In this document: positions 1 to 6,009 of the stretch, one piece after another
How the letters are laid out: the number at the start of each line of letters is the position of its first letter
Numbering within the stretch: position 1 is the stretch's first letter
From: Pseudomonadota bacterium
GTDB lineage: Bacteria > Pseudomonadota > Gammaproteobacteria > UBA5335
Assembly (NCBI GenBank): GCA_021783685.1
Contig: JAJXTQ010000133.1
Coordinates: 1 to 6,009 of the forward strand
DNA length: 6,009 nt
Direction of reading: 5' to 3'
Notes under the pieces: generated by a model
What the model saw: the letters and a program-made list of their open reading frames with translations, nothing else
Told to the model about the DNA's origin: nothing
The model's database searches: none
Program-made: the position numbers and the translations under genes

Positions 1-950
1 GAGATCAGGGCCTGGGACGCGCTCACGGTGGCCAGGGTGGCGAGGGCGACCAGCGGATAGAGCGCCCAGCGTGGCGCCAGCGCGTAAAACGGATTCTCGA
101 TGGCGGTGGGCTCGGCCAGCACCAGCGCCCCCTGGCCCAGATAGTTCAGCACCAGCGCCGGCAGCACCAAAACGAACCAGGCCTGGCGGATGGGCCCACG
201 CCCGAAATGCCCCAGATCGGCGTACAGCGCCTCGGCGCCGGTGACGACCAGGAATACCCCGCCCAGCACCAGCAGCGCGGCCTGACTCTCGGTCAGCAGA
301 AACGTCAGCGCATACCAGGGATTGAGCGCGATCACCACGCCCGGGTTGTGGCTGATGCCATAGATGCCGAGCGCGGCCAGCGTCGTGAACCAGATCAGCA
401 TGACGGGCCCGAAGACCGCGCCCACCCGGGCCGTGCCGAAGCGCTGCAGCGAAAACAGCGCGGCGAGGATGACCAGGGTCAGCGGGACCACGAAGGGCGC
501 CGCCCCGGGTGCGGCGATCTTGAGTCCTTCCACGGCGCTGAGCACCGAGATGGCCGGCGTGATCATGCCGTCGCAATAGAGCAGGGCGGCACCGAAGACG
601 CCGAGCGCCATCAGCACCGACGCCGCCCGCCCCTGACCGAGCGTGCGCCACGGATTGAGCAGCGCGAGCAACGCCAGGATTCCGCCCTCGCCCCGGTTGT
701 CGGCGCGCAGCACCAGCGCCTGGTACTTGAGCGAGACGATCAGGATCAGCGCCCAGAAGATCAGCGACAGCACGCCCAGAACGTGGGACGGGGTCAGTTC
801 GACGCCGAGATGCGGCGAAAAACACTCCCGCAAGGCATAAAGGGGGCTGGTCCCGATGTCGCCATAGACGACCCCCAGGGCCCCGAGGGGCGCCCACCCG
901 GGCGAACGCGACAAGGCAGCAGGCAGGGACGTCAACTGGGGCGTCTTCAT
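1..950 (-). CDS. kup: Kup-family potassium uptake transporter, N-terminal half (C-terminus beyond left edge)
   Basis: This is a low-affinity K+ uptake protein of the KUP/HAK/KT family, an inner-membrane carrier thought to move K+ with H+. The reading frame opens at an ATG (950-948) and stays open to the left edge, giving 316 complete codons of a family usually a little over 600 residues, so about half is visible. Family motifs seen in order are [11 protein letters not shown] at residues 30-40 in the first membrane segment, [15 protein letters not shown] near residues 83-97, and [17 protein letters not shown] from residue 126; the visible part ends in [10 protein letters not shown]. Most of the sequence is long hydrophobic segments, as expected for a polytopic protein. 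A GGAAGG ribosome-binding sequence lies 4 bases before the ATG, and the nearby upstream ATGs are out of frame. Residue 126 is Cys where Gly is the commoner residue. It is transcribed divergently from the dapF gene run. The identity is secure; the C-terminal cytoplasmic domain cannot be judged. Confidence 0.95.
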   Translation of the reverse strand, partial: MKTPQLTSLPAALSRSPGWAPLGALGVVYGDIGTSPLYALRECFSPHLGVELTPSHVLGVLSLIFWALILIVSLKYQALVLRADNRGEGGILALLALLNPWRTLGQGRAASVLMALGVFGAALLYCDGMITPAISVLSAVEGLKIAAPGAAPFVVPLTLVILAALFSLQRFGTARVGAVFGPVMLIWFTTLAALGIYGISHNPGVVIALNPWYALTFLLTESQAALLVLGGVFLVVTGAEALYADLGHFGRGPIRQAWFVLVLPALVLNYLGQGALVLAEPTAIENPFYALAPRWALYPLVALATLATVSASQALI

Positions 951-1137
951 GGGCCCTTCCGGGAGTGCGGCATGGAGGATCGGCAGGCGCTGGGCATGAG
1001 GAGGGTATGATAGGCGCCATCACGGCACAGCGGGAGAGGGTCGCGCATCGGCGGCACCCTGTCCGTCACATCGGCCCCGTAGAGTCCCGTGTCGTCCTCG
1101 TCGACAGACCAACCGTTCCGCAACAGGCAGGCCCGCC
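951..1137. promoter_or_regulatory. Divergent intergenic region between kup and the dapF operon
   Basis: This 187-base stretch separates two divergent genes, so it should hold promoters for both. The only core-promoter-like signals I see are overlapping -10 candidates: TATGAT on the plus strand at 1006-1011 and TATCAT on the minus strand at 1012-1007. Neither has a recognisable TTGACA-like -35 at the usual spacing, so both are weak. Near the plus-strand gene an AGGCAGG sequence (1125-1131) ends 6 bases before the ATG at 1138 and is a plausible ribosome-binding site. I see no small gene, hairpin-plus-T-run terminator or riboswitch here. That it contains promoters is inferred from gene orientation; the exact elements are uncertain. 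Confidence 0.35.
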
Positions 1138-2712
1138 ATGACCCTTGCTCTCTGGCTCATCATCGGATGCGGCGCCGCGCTGGGCGCACTCGCGGTCCAT
1201 GATCTCCTGCAACGCCATCATGCGATCCTGCGCATCTACCCCGTGGTCGGCCATTTCCGCTATCTGCTCGAAGGCTTCGGGCCCGAGCTGCGCCAATACA
1301 TCGTCACCAGCAACGAAGAGGAACGGCCCTTCAGCCGCAACCAGCGGCGCTGGGTCTACGCCACGGCCAAGCGCGAGAACAACCAGTTCGCCTTCGGCAC
1401 CGACCAGGACCTCGAGCACAGCGAAGGGACGCTGATCATCCGCCACCATGCCTTTCCGCTGGCCCAGTTCCAACCGGGCGACGCCGTCGACCAGGCCGGC
1501 TATCCCCTGCCCGCCGGCAAGGTCCTGGGCGCAGCGCGCGGCCGGCGCCAGGCGTTTCGGCCGGCGTCCATCGTGAACGTCTCGGGCATGAGCTTCGGCG
1601 CCCTCAGCGGCGCGGCGATCGAAGCCCTCAATCGCGGCGCCCATCTCGCCGGCTGCTGGCACAACACCGGCGAAGGCGGGCTCAGTCCCTACCACCGGAC
1701 CGGCGCCGATGTCGTCTTCCAGATCGGCACGGGCTACTTCGGTTGCCGGGACGCCGATGGCGCCTTCAGCCTCGCCGCACTGGAACGCACGCTGGACAGC
1801 GGCGCCCCGGTGCGCGCGCTCGAAATCAAGCTCAGCCAGGGCGCCAAGCCCGGGCTCGGGGGCCTCTTGCCCGGCGTCAAGGTCACGCCGGAAATCGCCG
1901 CCGCCCGCGGCGTCCTGCCGGGGCGGGACTGCAAGAGCCCGGCGCGTCACGCGGCCTTCGGCGATGTCGACGCCCTGCTCGATTTCGTGGAACAGCTCGC
2001 CCAGCACACCGGCCTGCCGGTCGGCATCAAGTCCGCCGTGGGCGATACGGGCTTCTGGGAGGAGCTGGCCATGCGCATGGCGTCGGGCGAGCGCGGCGTC
2101 GATTTCATCACCATCGACGGCGGCGAGGGCGGCACCGGCGCGGCGCCGCTGGTCTTCGCCGACCGCGTGGCGTTGCCGTTCAAGGCGGCGTTTCCGCAGG
2201 TATACCGCATCTTTCATCGTCACGGCCTGACCGACCGGGTGGTCTTCATCGGCTCGGCCCGGCTGGGACTGCCCGACGCGGCGCTGTGGGGATTGGCCAT
2301 GGGCTGCGACCTGATCAACGTCGGGCGCGAGGCCCTGTTTGCCATCGGCTGCATCCAGTCGCAGAAATGCCATACCGGCCGCTGCCCCACAGGCGTCACC
2401 ACGCACACGCCCTGGCGCACGCGCGGCCTGGATCCCGCGCTGAAATCGGTGCGGCTCGCCAACTACATGATCGGCCTGCGCCGGGAACTGACCGCACTGG
2501 CGCGCGCCTGCGGAGAGGTGCATCCCGCGCTGATTCCGCTGCAGCGGCTGGCCCTGGTCGAGAACGGCTACCGGATTCGCGACCTGCAGGAACTCCTGGA
2601 CTATCCCGCCGGCATGGGCCAGATCGGGGCCGATCTGCGGACGGCCTTGATCGACCAGATGGCGCCCCTGTTCGAGGACCGGTTGCGCCAGCCCACGACC
2701 CGCGTAAGCTAA
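1138..2712 (+). CDS. Membrane-anchored FMN-binding glutamate synthase-family protein (GltS-like domain, iron-sulfur)
   Basis: This 524-residue protein carries the FMN/iron-sulfur synthase domain of glutamate synthase but no glutaminase (GATase) domain and no NADPH subunit; stand-alone homologues include the B. subtilis YerD type. An N-terminal hydrophobic stretch (about residues 2-20) looks like a single membrane anchor with the rest cytoplasmic. Barrel and flavin-site motifs appear in order: [12 protein letters not shown] (147-158), [10 protein letters not shown] (175-184), [11 protein letters not shown] (229-239), GIKSAVGD (296-303), [13 protein letters not shown] (325-337) and a GSARLG segment near 372. 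Cys405, Cys411 and Cys416 have the CX5CX4C spacing that ligates the 3Fe-4S cluster in GltB, so flavin and cluster binding are both expected. The start is the first ATG, after AGGCAGG. It ends 4 bases before dapF and probably heads that operon. The physiological reaction is not established; without a glutaminase domain, true GOGAT activity cannot be assumed. Electron donor and acceptor are unknown. Confidence 0.92.
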   Translation: MTLALWLIIGCGAALGALAVHDLLQRHHAILRIYPVVGHFRYLLEGFGPELRQYIVTSNEEERPFSRNQRRWVYATAKRENNQFAFGTDQDLEHSEGTLIIRHHAFPLAQFQPGDAVDQAGYPLPAGKVLGAARGRRQAFRPASIVNVSGMSFGALSGAAIEALNRGAHLAGCWHNTGEGGLSPYHRTGADVVFQIGTGYFGCRDADGAFSLAALERTLDSGAPVRALEIKLSQGAKPGLGGLLPGVKVTPEIAAARGVLPGRDCKSPARHAAFGDVDALLDFVEQLAQHTGLPVGIKSAVGDTGFWEELAMRMASGERGVDFITIDGGEGGTGAAPLVFADRVALPFKAAFPQVYRIFHRHGLTDRVVFIGSARLGLPDAALWGLAMGCDLINVGREALFAIGCIQSQKCHTGRCPTGVTTHTPWRTRGLDPALKSVRLANYMIGLRRELTALARACGEVHPALIPLQRLALVENGYRIRDLQELLDYPAGMGQIGADLRTALIDQMAPLFEDRLRQPTTRVS

Positions 2713-2716
2713 CGCC

Positions 2717-3562
2717 ATGACATGGCGCTTCACCAAGATGCATGGCCTCGGCAACGACTTCGTCGTCATCGACGCCGTGCGCCAGGCCATCGACCTGAAG
2801 CCCGCTCAGGCGCGCTGGCTGGCCGATCGCCACCTGGGAGTGGGCTGCGACCAGATCCTCTTGGTCGAACGCGCCCGGCATCCAGCGGCCGACTTCCGCT
2901 ACCGCATCTTCAACGCCGATGGCGGCGAGGTCGCCCAATGCGGCAACGGCGCGCGCTGCTTTGCCCGCTTCGTCACCGAGGAAGGCCTCACCGACCGGCG
3001 CGAGATCACCGTGGAGACCGCCGCCGGCCTGTTGCGCCTTTATCTGGAGGGCGCGGATGACGTGCGGGTGAACATGGGCGTGCCGCAGTTCGATCCCGGG
3101 CTGATTCCCCTGCGCGCCGCGGCGCGGGCGCCCCGCTATCGCCTGGGCCCGGAGGGCCGATGGGAGATCGGGGCGGTGTCGATGGGCAACCCCCACGCCG
3201 TGCTGACCGTCGCGTCGTCGCACGCGGCGCCGGTCGCGGAAGTCGGTCCCGCCATTCAGGCCCTGCCCGATTTTCCCGAAGGCGTGAACGTCGGCTTCAT
3301 GGAGCGCGTGTCTCCCGATCACATCCGGCTGCGCGTCTATGAGCGCGGCAGCGGCGAAACGCTGGCCTGCGGCAGCGGGGCGTGCGCCGCGGTCGTGATC
3401 GGCCGTCTGTGGGGCGTGTTGGCGGACGCTGTCGATGTGGACCTGCCGGGTGGACGGCTGCGCATCGACTGGGCCGGCGAGGGGGAGCCGGTGTGGATGA
3501 CCGGCCCTGCCGTGCGCGTCTTCGACGGACAATTGTCCCGTCTGCCGGGCGCACCGGGGTGA
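2717..3562 (+). CDS. dapF: Diaminopimelate epimerase
   Basis: DapF interconverts LL- and meso-diaminopimelate in the cytoplasm without a cofactor, supplying meso-DAP for peptidoglycan and for lysine. The protein is 281 residues, close to the usual 270-280. It starts with the family signature [16 protein letters not shown] (5-20). The two catalytic cysteines are present: Cys75 in [16 protein letters not shown] and Cys218 in [15 protein letters not shown]. Substrate-binding residues known from the E. coli enzyme are also visible as Asn13, Gln46, Asn66, Asn158, Asn191, Glu209 and Arg210, so the enzyme should be active. The ATG is 4 bases after the preceding stop codon and has no strong Shine-Dalgarno sequence, which suggests that ribosomes arrive from the upstream gene. 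Its stop codon overlaps the next start as GTGA. Identity is essentially certain. Confidence 0.98.
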   Translation: MTWRFTKMHGLGNDFVVIDAVRQAIDLKPAQARWLADRHLGVGCDQILLVERARHPAADFRYRIFNADGGEVAQCGNGARCFARFVTEEGLTDRREITVETAAGLLRLYLEGADDVRVNMGVPQFDPGLIPLRAAARAPRYRLGPEGRWEIGAVSMGNPHAVLTVASSHAAPVAEVGPAIQALPDFPEGVNVGFMERVSPDHIRLRVYERGSGETLACGSGACAAVVIGRLWGVLADAVDVDLPGGRLRIDWAGEGEPVWMTGPAVRVFDGQLSRLPGAPG

Positions 3563-4230
3563 GCTCGCCCGCTGACGCCGAAGAACGCGAGCACGTGCTG
3601 GCCTACCTGCGCGGTCACCCCGATCTGCTCGACCGGCATCCCGAAATCCTGGCCGATCTCGCCATTCCCCACGGGACCGGGCTGGGCGCCGCCTCGCTCA
3701 TCGAGCGCCAGGTGCAGGTCCTGCGGGACCGCAACCTGCGCCTGGAAGGCACCCTCGACGAATTGCTGCGCCATGCCCGACAGAACGAGGCCCTGCTCGA
3801 CAAGACCCACGAACTGGCGCTGACGCTGCTGCGCGCCACCGAGGTCGGCACCCGGCTGCGCGGTCTGGTCGACGCGTTGCTGCGCCATTTCCATGCGGAC
3901 ATGGTGCGGGTGATCCTGCCACCCGGACATCCCGCCCTGCGCTGCGACCTGCAAGGGCCCCTGTGCCTGACGCTGGACGCATGGCCCGAGCCGCAGCTCG
4001 GCAGCGAACCGCAGTGCGGCGCGCTGGCAGCCGCGCTCGGCACCTGGCTGTTTCCCTCGCCGCATCCGATGCCCGCCTCGGCGGCACTGATCCCGTTTCC
4101 GCAGCAAGGCGGCGTCCTGGTGATCGGCAGTCTCGACCCGCAGCGCTTTCATGCCCACATGGGCACGGCCGTGCTGCGCCGGTTGGGTGATCTGGCCGGC
4201 GCCGCGCTGCGCATGGACCTCGCGCCTTGA
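3559..4230 (+). CDS. DUF484 family protein (GAF-like), between dapF and xerC
   Basis: This 223-residue protein belongs to the DUF484 family (YigA in E. coli), whose function is unknown. I see the typical N-terminal motif [19 protein letters not shown] (13-31), then LAIPHGTG (34-41), then a charged, leucine-rich helical stretch (about 46-90, starting [14 protein letters not shown]) likely to form a coiled coil. The C-terminal half ends in [19 protein letters not shown] followed by LRRLGDLAG, as in family members, and is GAF-like. I chose the GTG at 3559, which overlaps the dapF stop as GTGA and gives the usual family length. A GTG at 3595 is in frame but would remove residues before the conserved motif. 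The far end overlaps xerC as TTGA. There is no signal peptide or membrane segment. The fixed position between dapF and xerC is conserved in many proteobacteria, but I would not infer a role in recombination from that alone. Confidence 0.93.
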   Translation: MSSPADAEEREHVLAYLRGHPDLLDRHPEILADLAIPHGTGLGAASLIERQVQVLRDRNLRLEGTLDELLRHARQNEALLDKTHELALTLLRATEVGTRLRGLVDALLRHFHADMVRVILPPGHPALRCDLQGPLCLTLDAWPEPQLGSEPQCGALAAALGTWLFPSPHPMPASAALIPFPQQGGVLVIGSLDPQRFHAHMGTAVLRRLGDLAGAALRMDLAP

Positions 4231-5135
4231 AAGCGCAACTGGACGCGTTCCTGACCGCGCTGACGCGCGGCCAGCGCCATTCCCCACACACGCTGGCCGC
4301 CTACCGCCGCGACCTCACCACCCTCTTGGCCTGGTGCGTGACCCAGGGCCAAGACGCCTGGCCGGTCACCGCGGCGCCCGTGCAGCAGTGGCTGGCGGAG
4401 GGACACGCCGCCGGTCTCGATGCCCGCACGCTTGCCCGCCGCCTGTCCGCGGTACGACGGTTCTACCGTCACCTGCGCCAGAGCGGGCAGATCGGCCACG
4501 ACCCGACCCGGGGTCTGCGCGCGCCGCGCCGGGCCCATCGCTTGCCGGCGCTCATCGACCCGGACACCACCGCCCGGCTGCTCGAAGATCAACCCCGGAC
4601 CCCCTTGCAATGGCGCGACCGCGCACTGTGCGAACTGCTCTATTCCAGCGGCCTGCGCCTCAGCGAACTGGTGGGGCTCGATCTCGCCGACCTCGACCTG
4701 GTCGCTGGCGAGGTGCGCGTGATGGGCAAGGGTCAGCGGATGCGGCAGGTGCCGGTCGGGGCCCAGGCCCGCGGAGCGCTCGGCACCTGGCTGACCGCAC
4801 GCACGCAACTGGCCCTTCCCGAGGAAACCGCCCTGTTCGTCAACCACCGCGGCCTGCGACTGAGCGGGCGCAGCGTGCAGCGCCTGCTGGCCCGGCGCGC
4901 CATGACCCAAGGCCTCGCTCAACACGTCCATCCGCATCTGCTGCGCCACGCCTTCGCCACGCACCTGCTCGAATCCAGCGGCGACCTGCGCGCGGTGCAG
5001 GAACTGCTGGGCCATCAGCGCCTGTCCACCACCCAGATCTACACCCATCTCGATTTCCAGCATCTGGCCCAGGGCTATGACCGGGCGCACCCGCGGGCGC
5101 AGCGCCGGCGCCCCAAGCCGGACGGCATGCAGTAG
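4227..5135 (+). CDS. xerC: Tyrosine site-specific recombinase XerC
   Basis: XerC acts with XerD at the dif site near the replication terminus to resolve chromosome dimers before cell division. The 302-residue protein has an N-terminal SAM-like DNA-binding domain (about 1-85, with [12 protein letters not shown]) and a C-terminal catalytic domain. All six active-site residues are present: Arg144 in SGLRLSEL, Lys168 in [12 protein letters not shown], His237 and Arg240 in [13 protein letters not shown], His263 in LLGHQRLS, and the nucleophile Tyr272 in TQIYTHL. Their numbers fall within a few residues of E. coli XerC. Translation appears to start at a TTG that overlaps the DUF484 stop (TTGA); no other start codon keeps the N-terminal domain, and there is no clear Shine-Dalgarno, so coupling is likely. 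The C-terminus ends in a short basic tail. Neighbouring dapF and DUF484 support XerC rather than XerD or an integrase of a mobile element, and I see no attachment site or cargo. Confidence 0.96.
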   Translation: MKAQLDAFLTALTRGQRHSPHTLAAYRRDLTTLLAWCVTQGQDAWPVTAAPVQQWLAEGHAAGLDARTLARRLSAVRRFYRHLRQSGQIGHDPTRGLRAPRRAHRLPALIDPDTTARLLEDQPRTPLQWRDRALCELLYSSGLRLSELVGLDLADLDLVAGEVRVMGKGQRMRQVPVGAQARGALGTWLTARTQLALPEETALFVNHRGLRLSGRSVQRLLARRAMTQGLAQHVHPHLLRHAFATHLLESSGDLRAVQELLGHQRLSTTQIYTHLDFQHLAQGYDRAHPRAQRRRPKPDGMQ

Positions 5136-5187
5136 AATCGGGGCCTTTCACCCTTCGCCACCCTTGGGCGCGGCAGGACGAGGCGCG
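5133..5187 (+). promoter_or_regulatory. xerC-hslV intergenic region with weak -10-like element
   Basis: A TAGAAT hexamer at 5133-5138 overlaps the xerC stop codon and resembles a sigma-70 -10 box, but no convincing -35 hexamer lies 16-18 bases upstream. I looked for a heat-shock (sigma-32) promoter, which drives hslVU in E. coli, and found no CTTGAAA-type -35 paired with a CCCCAT-type -10. An AGGACGAGG sequence (5175-5183) ends 4 bases before the hslV ATG and is a good ribosome-binding site. The gap contains no terminator-like hairpin, so read-through from xerC is also possible. Confidence 0.3.
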
Positions 5188-5730
5188 ATGCAACAGTTCC
5201 ACGGCACCACCATTCTTTCCGTGCGCCGCGACGGGCGCGTGGCAATGGGCGGCGACGGCCAAGTCTCGATGGGCGATACCGTCATGAAGGCCAATGCGCG
5301 CAAGGTGCGCCGGCTCTATCGCGAGCGCGTGCTGGCCGGGTTCGCCGGCGGCACCGCCGATGCCTTCACCCTGTTCGAGCGCTTCGAGGCCAAGCTCGAG
5401 GCCCACAGCGGCCATCTCACCCGCGCTGCGGTGGAGCTGGCCAAGGATTGGCGCACCGACCGCATGCTGCGCCGGCTGGAAGCCCTGATGTGCGTCGCCG
5501 ATGCGCAGGCCTCGCTGATCATCACCGGCAACGGCGACGTGATCGAGCCGGTCGATGCCATCATGGCCATCGGCTCGGGCGGCAACTACGCGCTCGCCGC
5601 GGCACGCGCCCTGGTGGCCGAGACCACCCTGCCCGCCCGCGACATCGTCGAGAAGGCCCTGCACATCGCCGGCGACATCTGCGTCTACACCAACCACAAC
5701 CTCACCATCGAGGCCCTGGACGCCGCCTGA
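5188..5730 (+). CDS. hslV: HslV (ClpQ) peptidase subunit of the HslVU protease
   Basis: HslV is the proteasome-like threonine peptidase that forms a double hexameric ring and degrades proteins unfolded by HslU in the cytoplasm. The 180-residue protein begins [14 protein letters not shown]; the catalytic Thr is Thr7, so a six-residue leader must be removed to expose it. The E. coli form starts directly with MTT. Counting from Thr7 as residue 1, the expected Lys33 (Lys39 here) and Ser124 (Ser130, in IGSGG) are present, along with Asp17 (Asp23) in GGDGQ. Other signatures are [44 protein letters not shown] and [11 protein letters not shown]. The start was chosen for its AGGACGAGG ribosome-binding site and family alignment; an in-frame start at 5077 would only extend into xerC. 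hslU follows 26 bases later, so the two are almost certainly co-transcribed. Confidence 0.97.
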   Translation: MQQFHGTTILSVRRDGRVAMGGDGQVSMGDTVMKANARKVRRLYRERVLAGFAGGTADAFTLFERFEAKLEAHSGHLTRAAVELAKDWRTDRMLRRLEALMCVADAQASLIITGNGDVIEPVDAIMAIGSGGNYALAAARALVAETTLPARDIVEKALHIAGDICVYTNHNLTIEALDAA

Positions 5731-5756
5731 AGGCGCGCCCAGGCGAGGAAGCCTTC

Positions 5757-6009
5757 ATGTCCCAGATGACCCCGCGGGAAATCACCGAGGAACTGGACAA
5801 GCACATCATCGGCCAGCAGGCGGCCAAGCGCGCCGTGGCGATCGCGCTGCGCAACCGCTGGCGGCGCCAGCAGGTGCCGGCGCCCCTCTCGCACGAGATC
5901 ACGCCCAAGAACATCCTCATGATCGGTCCCACCGGCGTGGGCAAGACCGAGATCGCCCGGCGTCTGGCCAAGCTGGCCCGCGCGCCCTTCGTCAAGGTCG
6001 AGGCGACCA
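5757..6009 (+). CDS. hslU: HslU (ClpY) ATPase subunit of the HslVU protease, N-terminal fragment cut by window edge
   Basis: HslU is the AAA+ unfoldase that caps HslV rings, recognises substrates and feeds them in using ATP. Only 84 complete codons are visible before the window ends; the family is usually about 440-460 residues. The N-terminus [20 protein letters not shown] matches the family closely, followed by [16 protein letters not shown]. The Walker A motif GPTGVGKT occupies residues 57-64 with the ATP-binding Lys63, at the same number as in E. coli HslU, so the start is well fixed. A GAGGAA ribosome-binding site (5745-5750) lies 6 bases before the ATG. The Walker B, sensor, intermediate-domain and HslV-contacting C-terminal residues lie outside the window and cannot be assessed. 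Confidence 0.97.
   Translation, partial: MSQMTPREITEELDKHIIGQQAAKRAVAIALRNRWRRQQVPAPLSHEITPKNILMIGPTGVGKTEIARRLAKLARAPFVKVEAT

Noticed and set aside
207..1010. A 267-codon plus-strand open frame over the kup region
   Set aside because: It is highly charged, repetitive in Gln/Arg/Asp and without motifs, while the opposite strand encodes clear Kup signatures.
1090..1106. Small inverted repeat TGTCG-N7-CGACA upstream of the plus-strand operon
   Set aside because: The arms are only 5 bases, do not extend, and match no operator I recognise. Such repeats occur by chance in GC-rich DNA.
1743..2720. A 325-codon alternative-frame ORF on the plus strand inside the glutamate-synthase-like gene
   Set aside because: It is an Arg/Gly/Pro-rich out-of-frame translation typical of GC-rich genes, with no independent support.
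1066..2790. A 574-codon open frame on the minus strand, antisense to the glutamate-synthase-like gene
   Set aside because: Its translation has low-complexity, Gly/Ala/Arg/Gln-rich composition with no family motif, and the opposite strand encodes a protein with many conserved motifs. Long antisense frames are expected in GC-rich coding DNA.
2396..3532. A 378-codon minus-strand open frame across dapF
   Set aside because: It lies opposite the fully conserved DapF coding sequence and shows no recognisable domain, so it is a codon-bias shadow. The minus-strand frames at 3337-4287, 4149-5090 and 4840-5697 are rejected for the same reason.
4227..5135. Tyrosine recombinase as a sign of a mobile element or integron
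   Set aside because: Its sequence and the dapF-DUF484 context identify chromosomal XerC, and no attachment site, repeats or cargo genes are seen.
5734..5741. Palindromic GGCGCGCC-like bases between hslV and hslU, considered as a terminator
   Set aside because: It is too short for a stable hairpin, has no T-run, and sits between genes of one protease that should be co-transcribed.

Overview
The window is a GC-rich, densely packed chromosomal segment from what looks like a gamma- or betaproteobacterium. The gene order dapF - DUF484 - xerC - hslV - hslU is a housekeeping arrangement I associate with those classes, and the proteins carry their family signatures. I cannot place the organism more precisely. 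There are no RNA genes, insertion sequences, CRISPR arrays, attachment sites or phage genes that I can recognise, and no gene-free stretch longer than about 190 bases.

Layout: on the minus strand, positions 950 down to 1 hold the N-terminal half of a Kup-type potassium transporter that continues past the left edge. A 187-base intergenic region (951-1137) separates it from a divergent plus-strand run of six genes reaching the right edge. These are a membrane-anchored FMN/iron-sulfur protein of the glutamate-synthase-like family (1138-2712), diaminopimelate epimerase DapF (2717-3562), a DUF484 protein (3559-4230), the tyrosine recombinase XerC (4227-5135), the HslV peptidase (5188-5730) and the start of its ATPase partner HslU (5757 onward).

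The first four plus-strand genes are separated by 4 bases or overlap by 3-4 bases, with non-ATG starts at both overlaps (GTGA and TTGA), so they very probably form one transcript with translational coupling. hslV follows after 52 bases and hslU after 26 more; hslVU may be read through from upstream and may also have its own promoter. Functionally, DapF makes meso-diaminopimelate for lysine and peptidoglycan, XerC resolves chromosome dimers with XerD, and HslVU is a two-component ATP-dependent protease. The glutamate-synthase-like protein and the DUF484 protein have no settled function. All intact genes keep their catalytic residues and near-normal lengths.

I looked for an undescribed system and did not find one. 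The findings listed are modest: an orphan GltS-like flavoprotein leading a housekeeping operon, coupled non-ATG starts, an HslV start that implies a short propeptide, weak promoter candidates and a small Kup motif variation.
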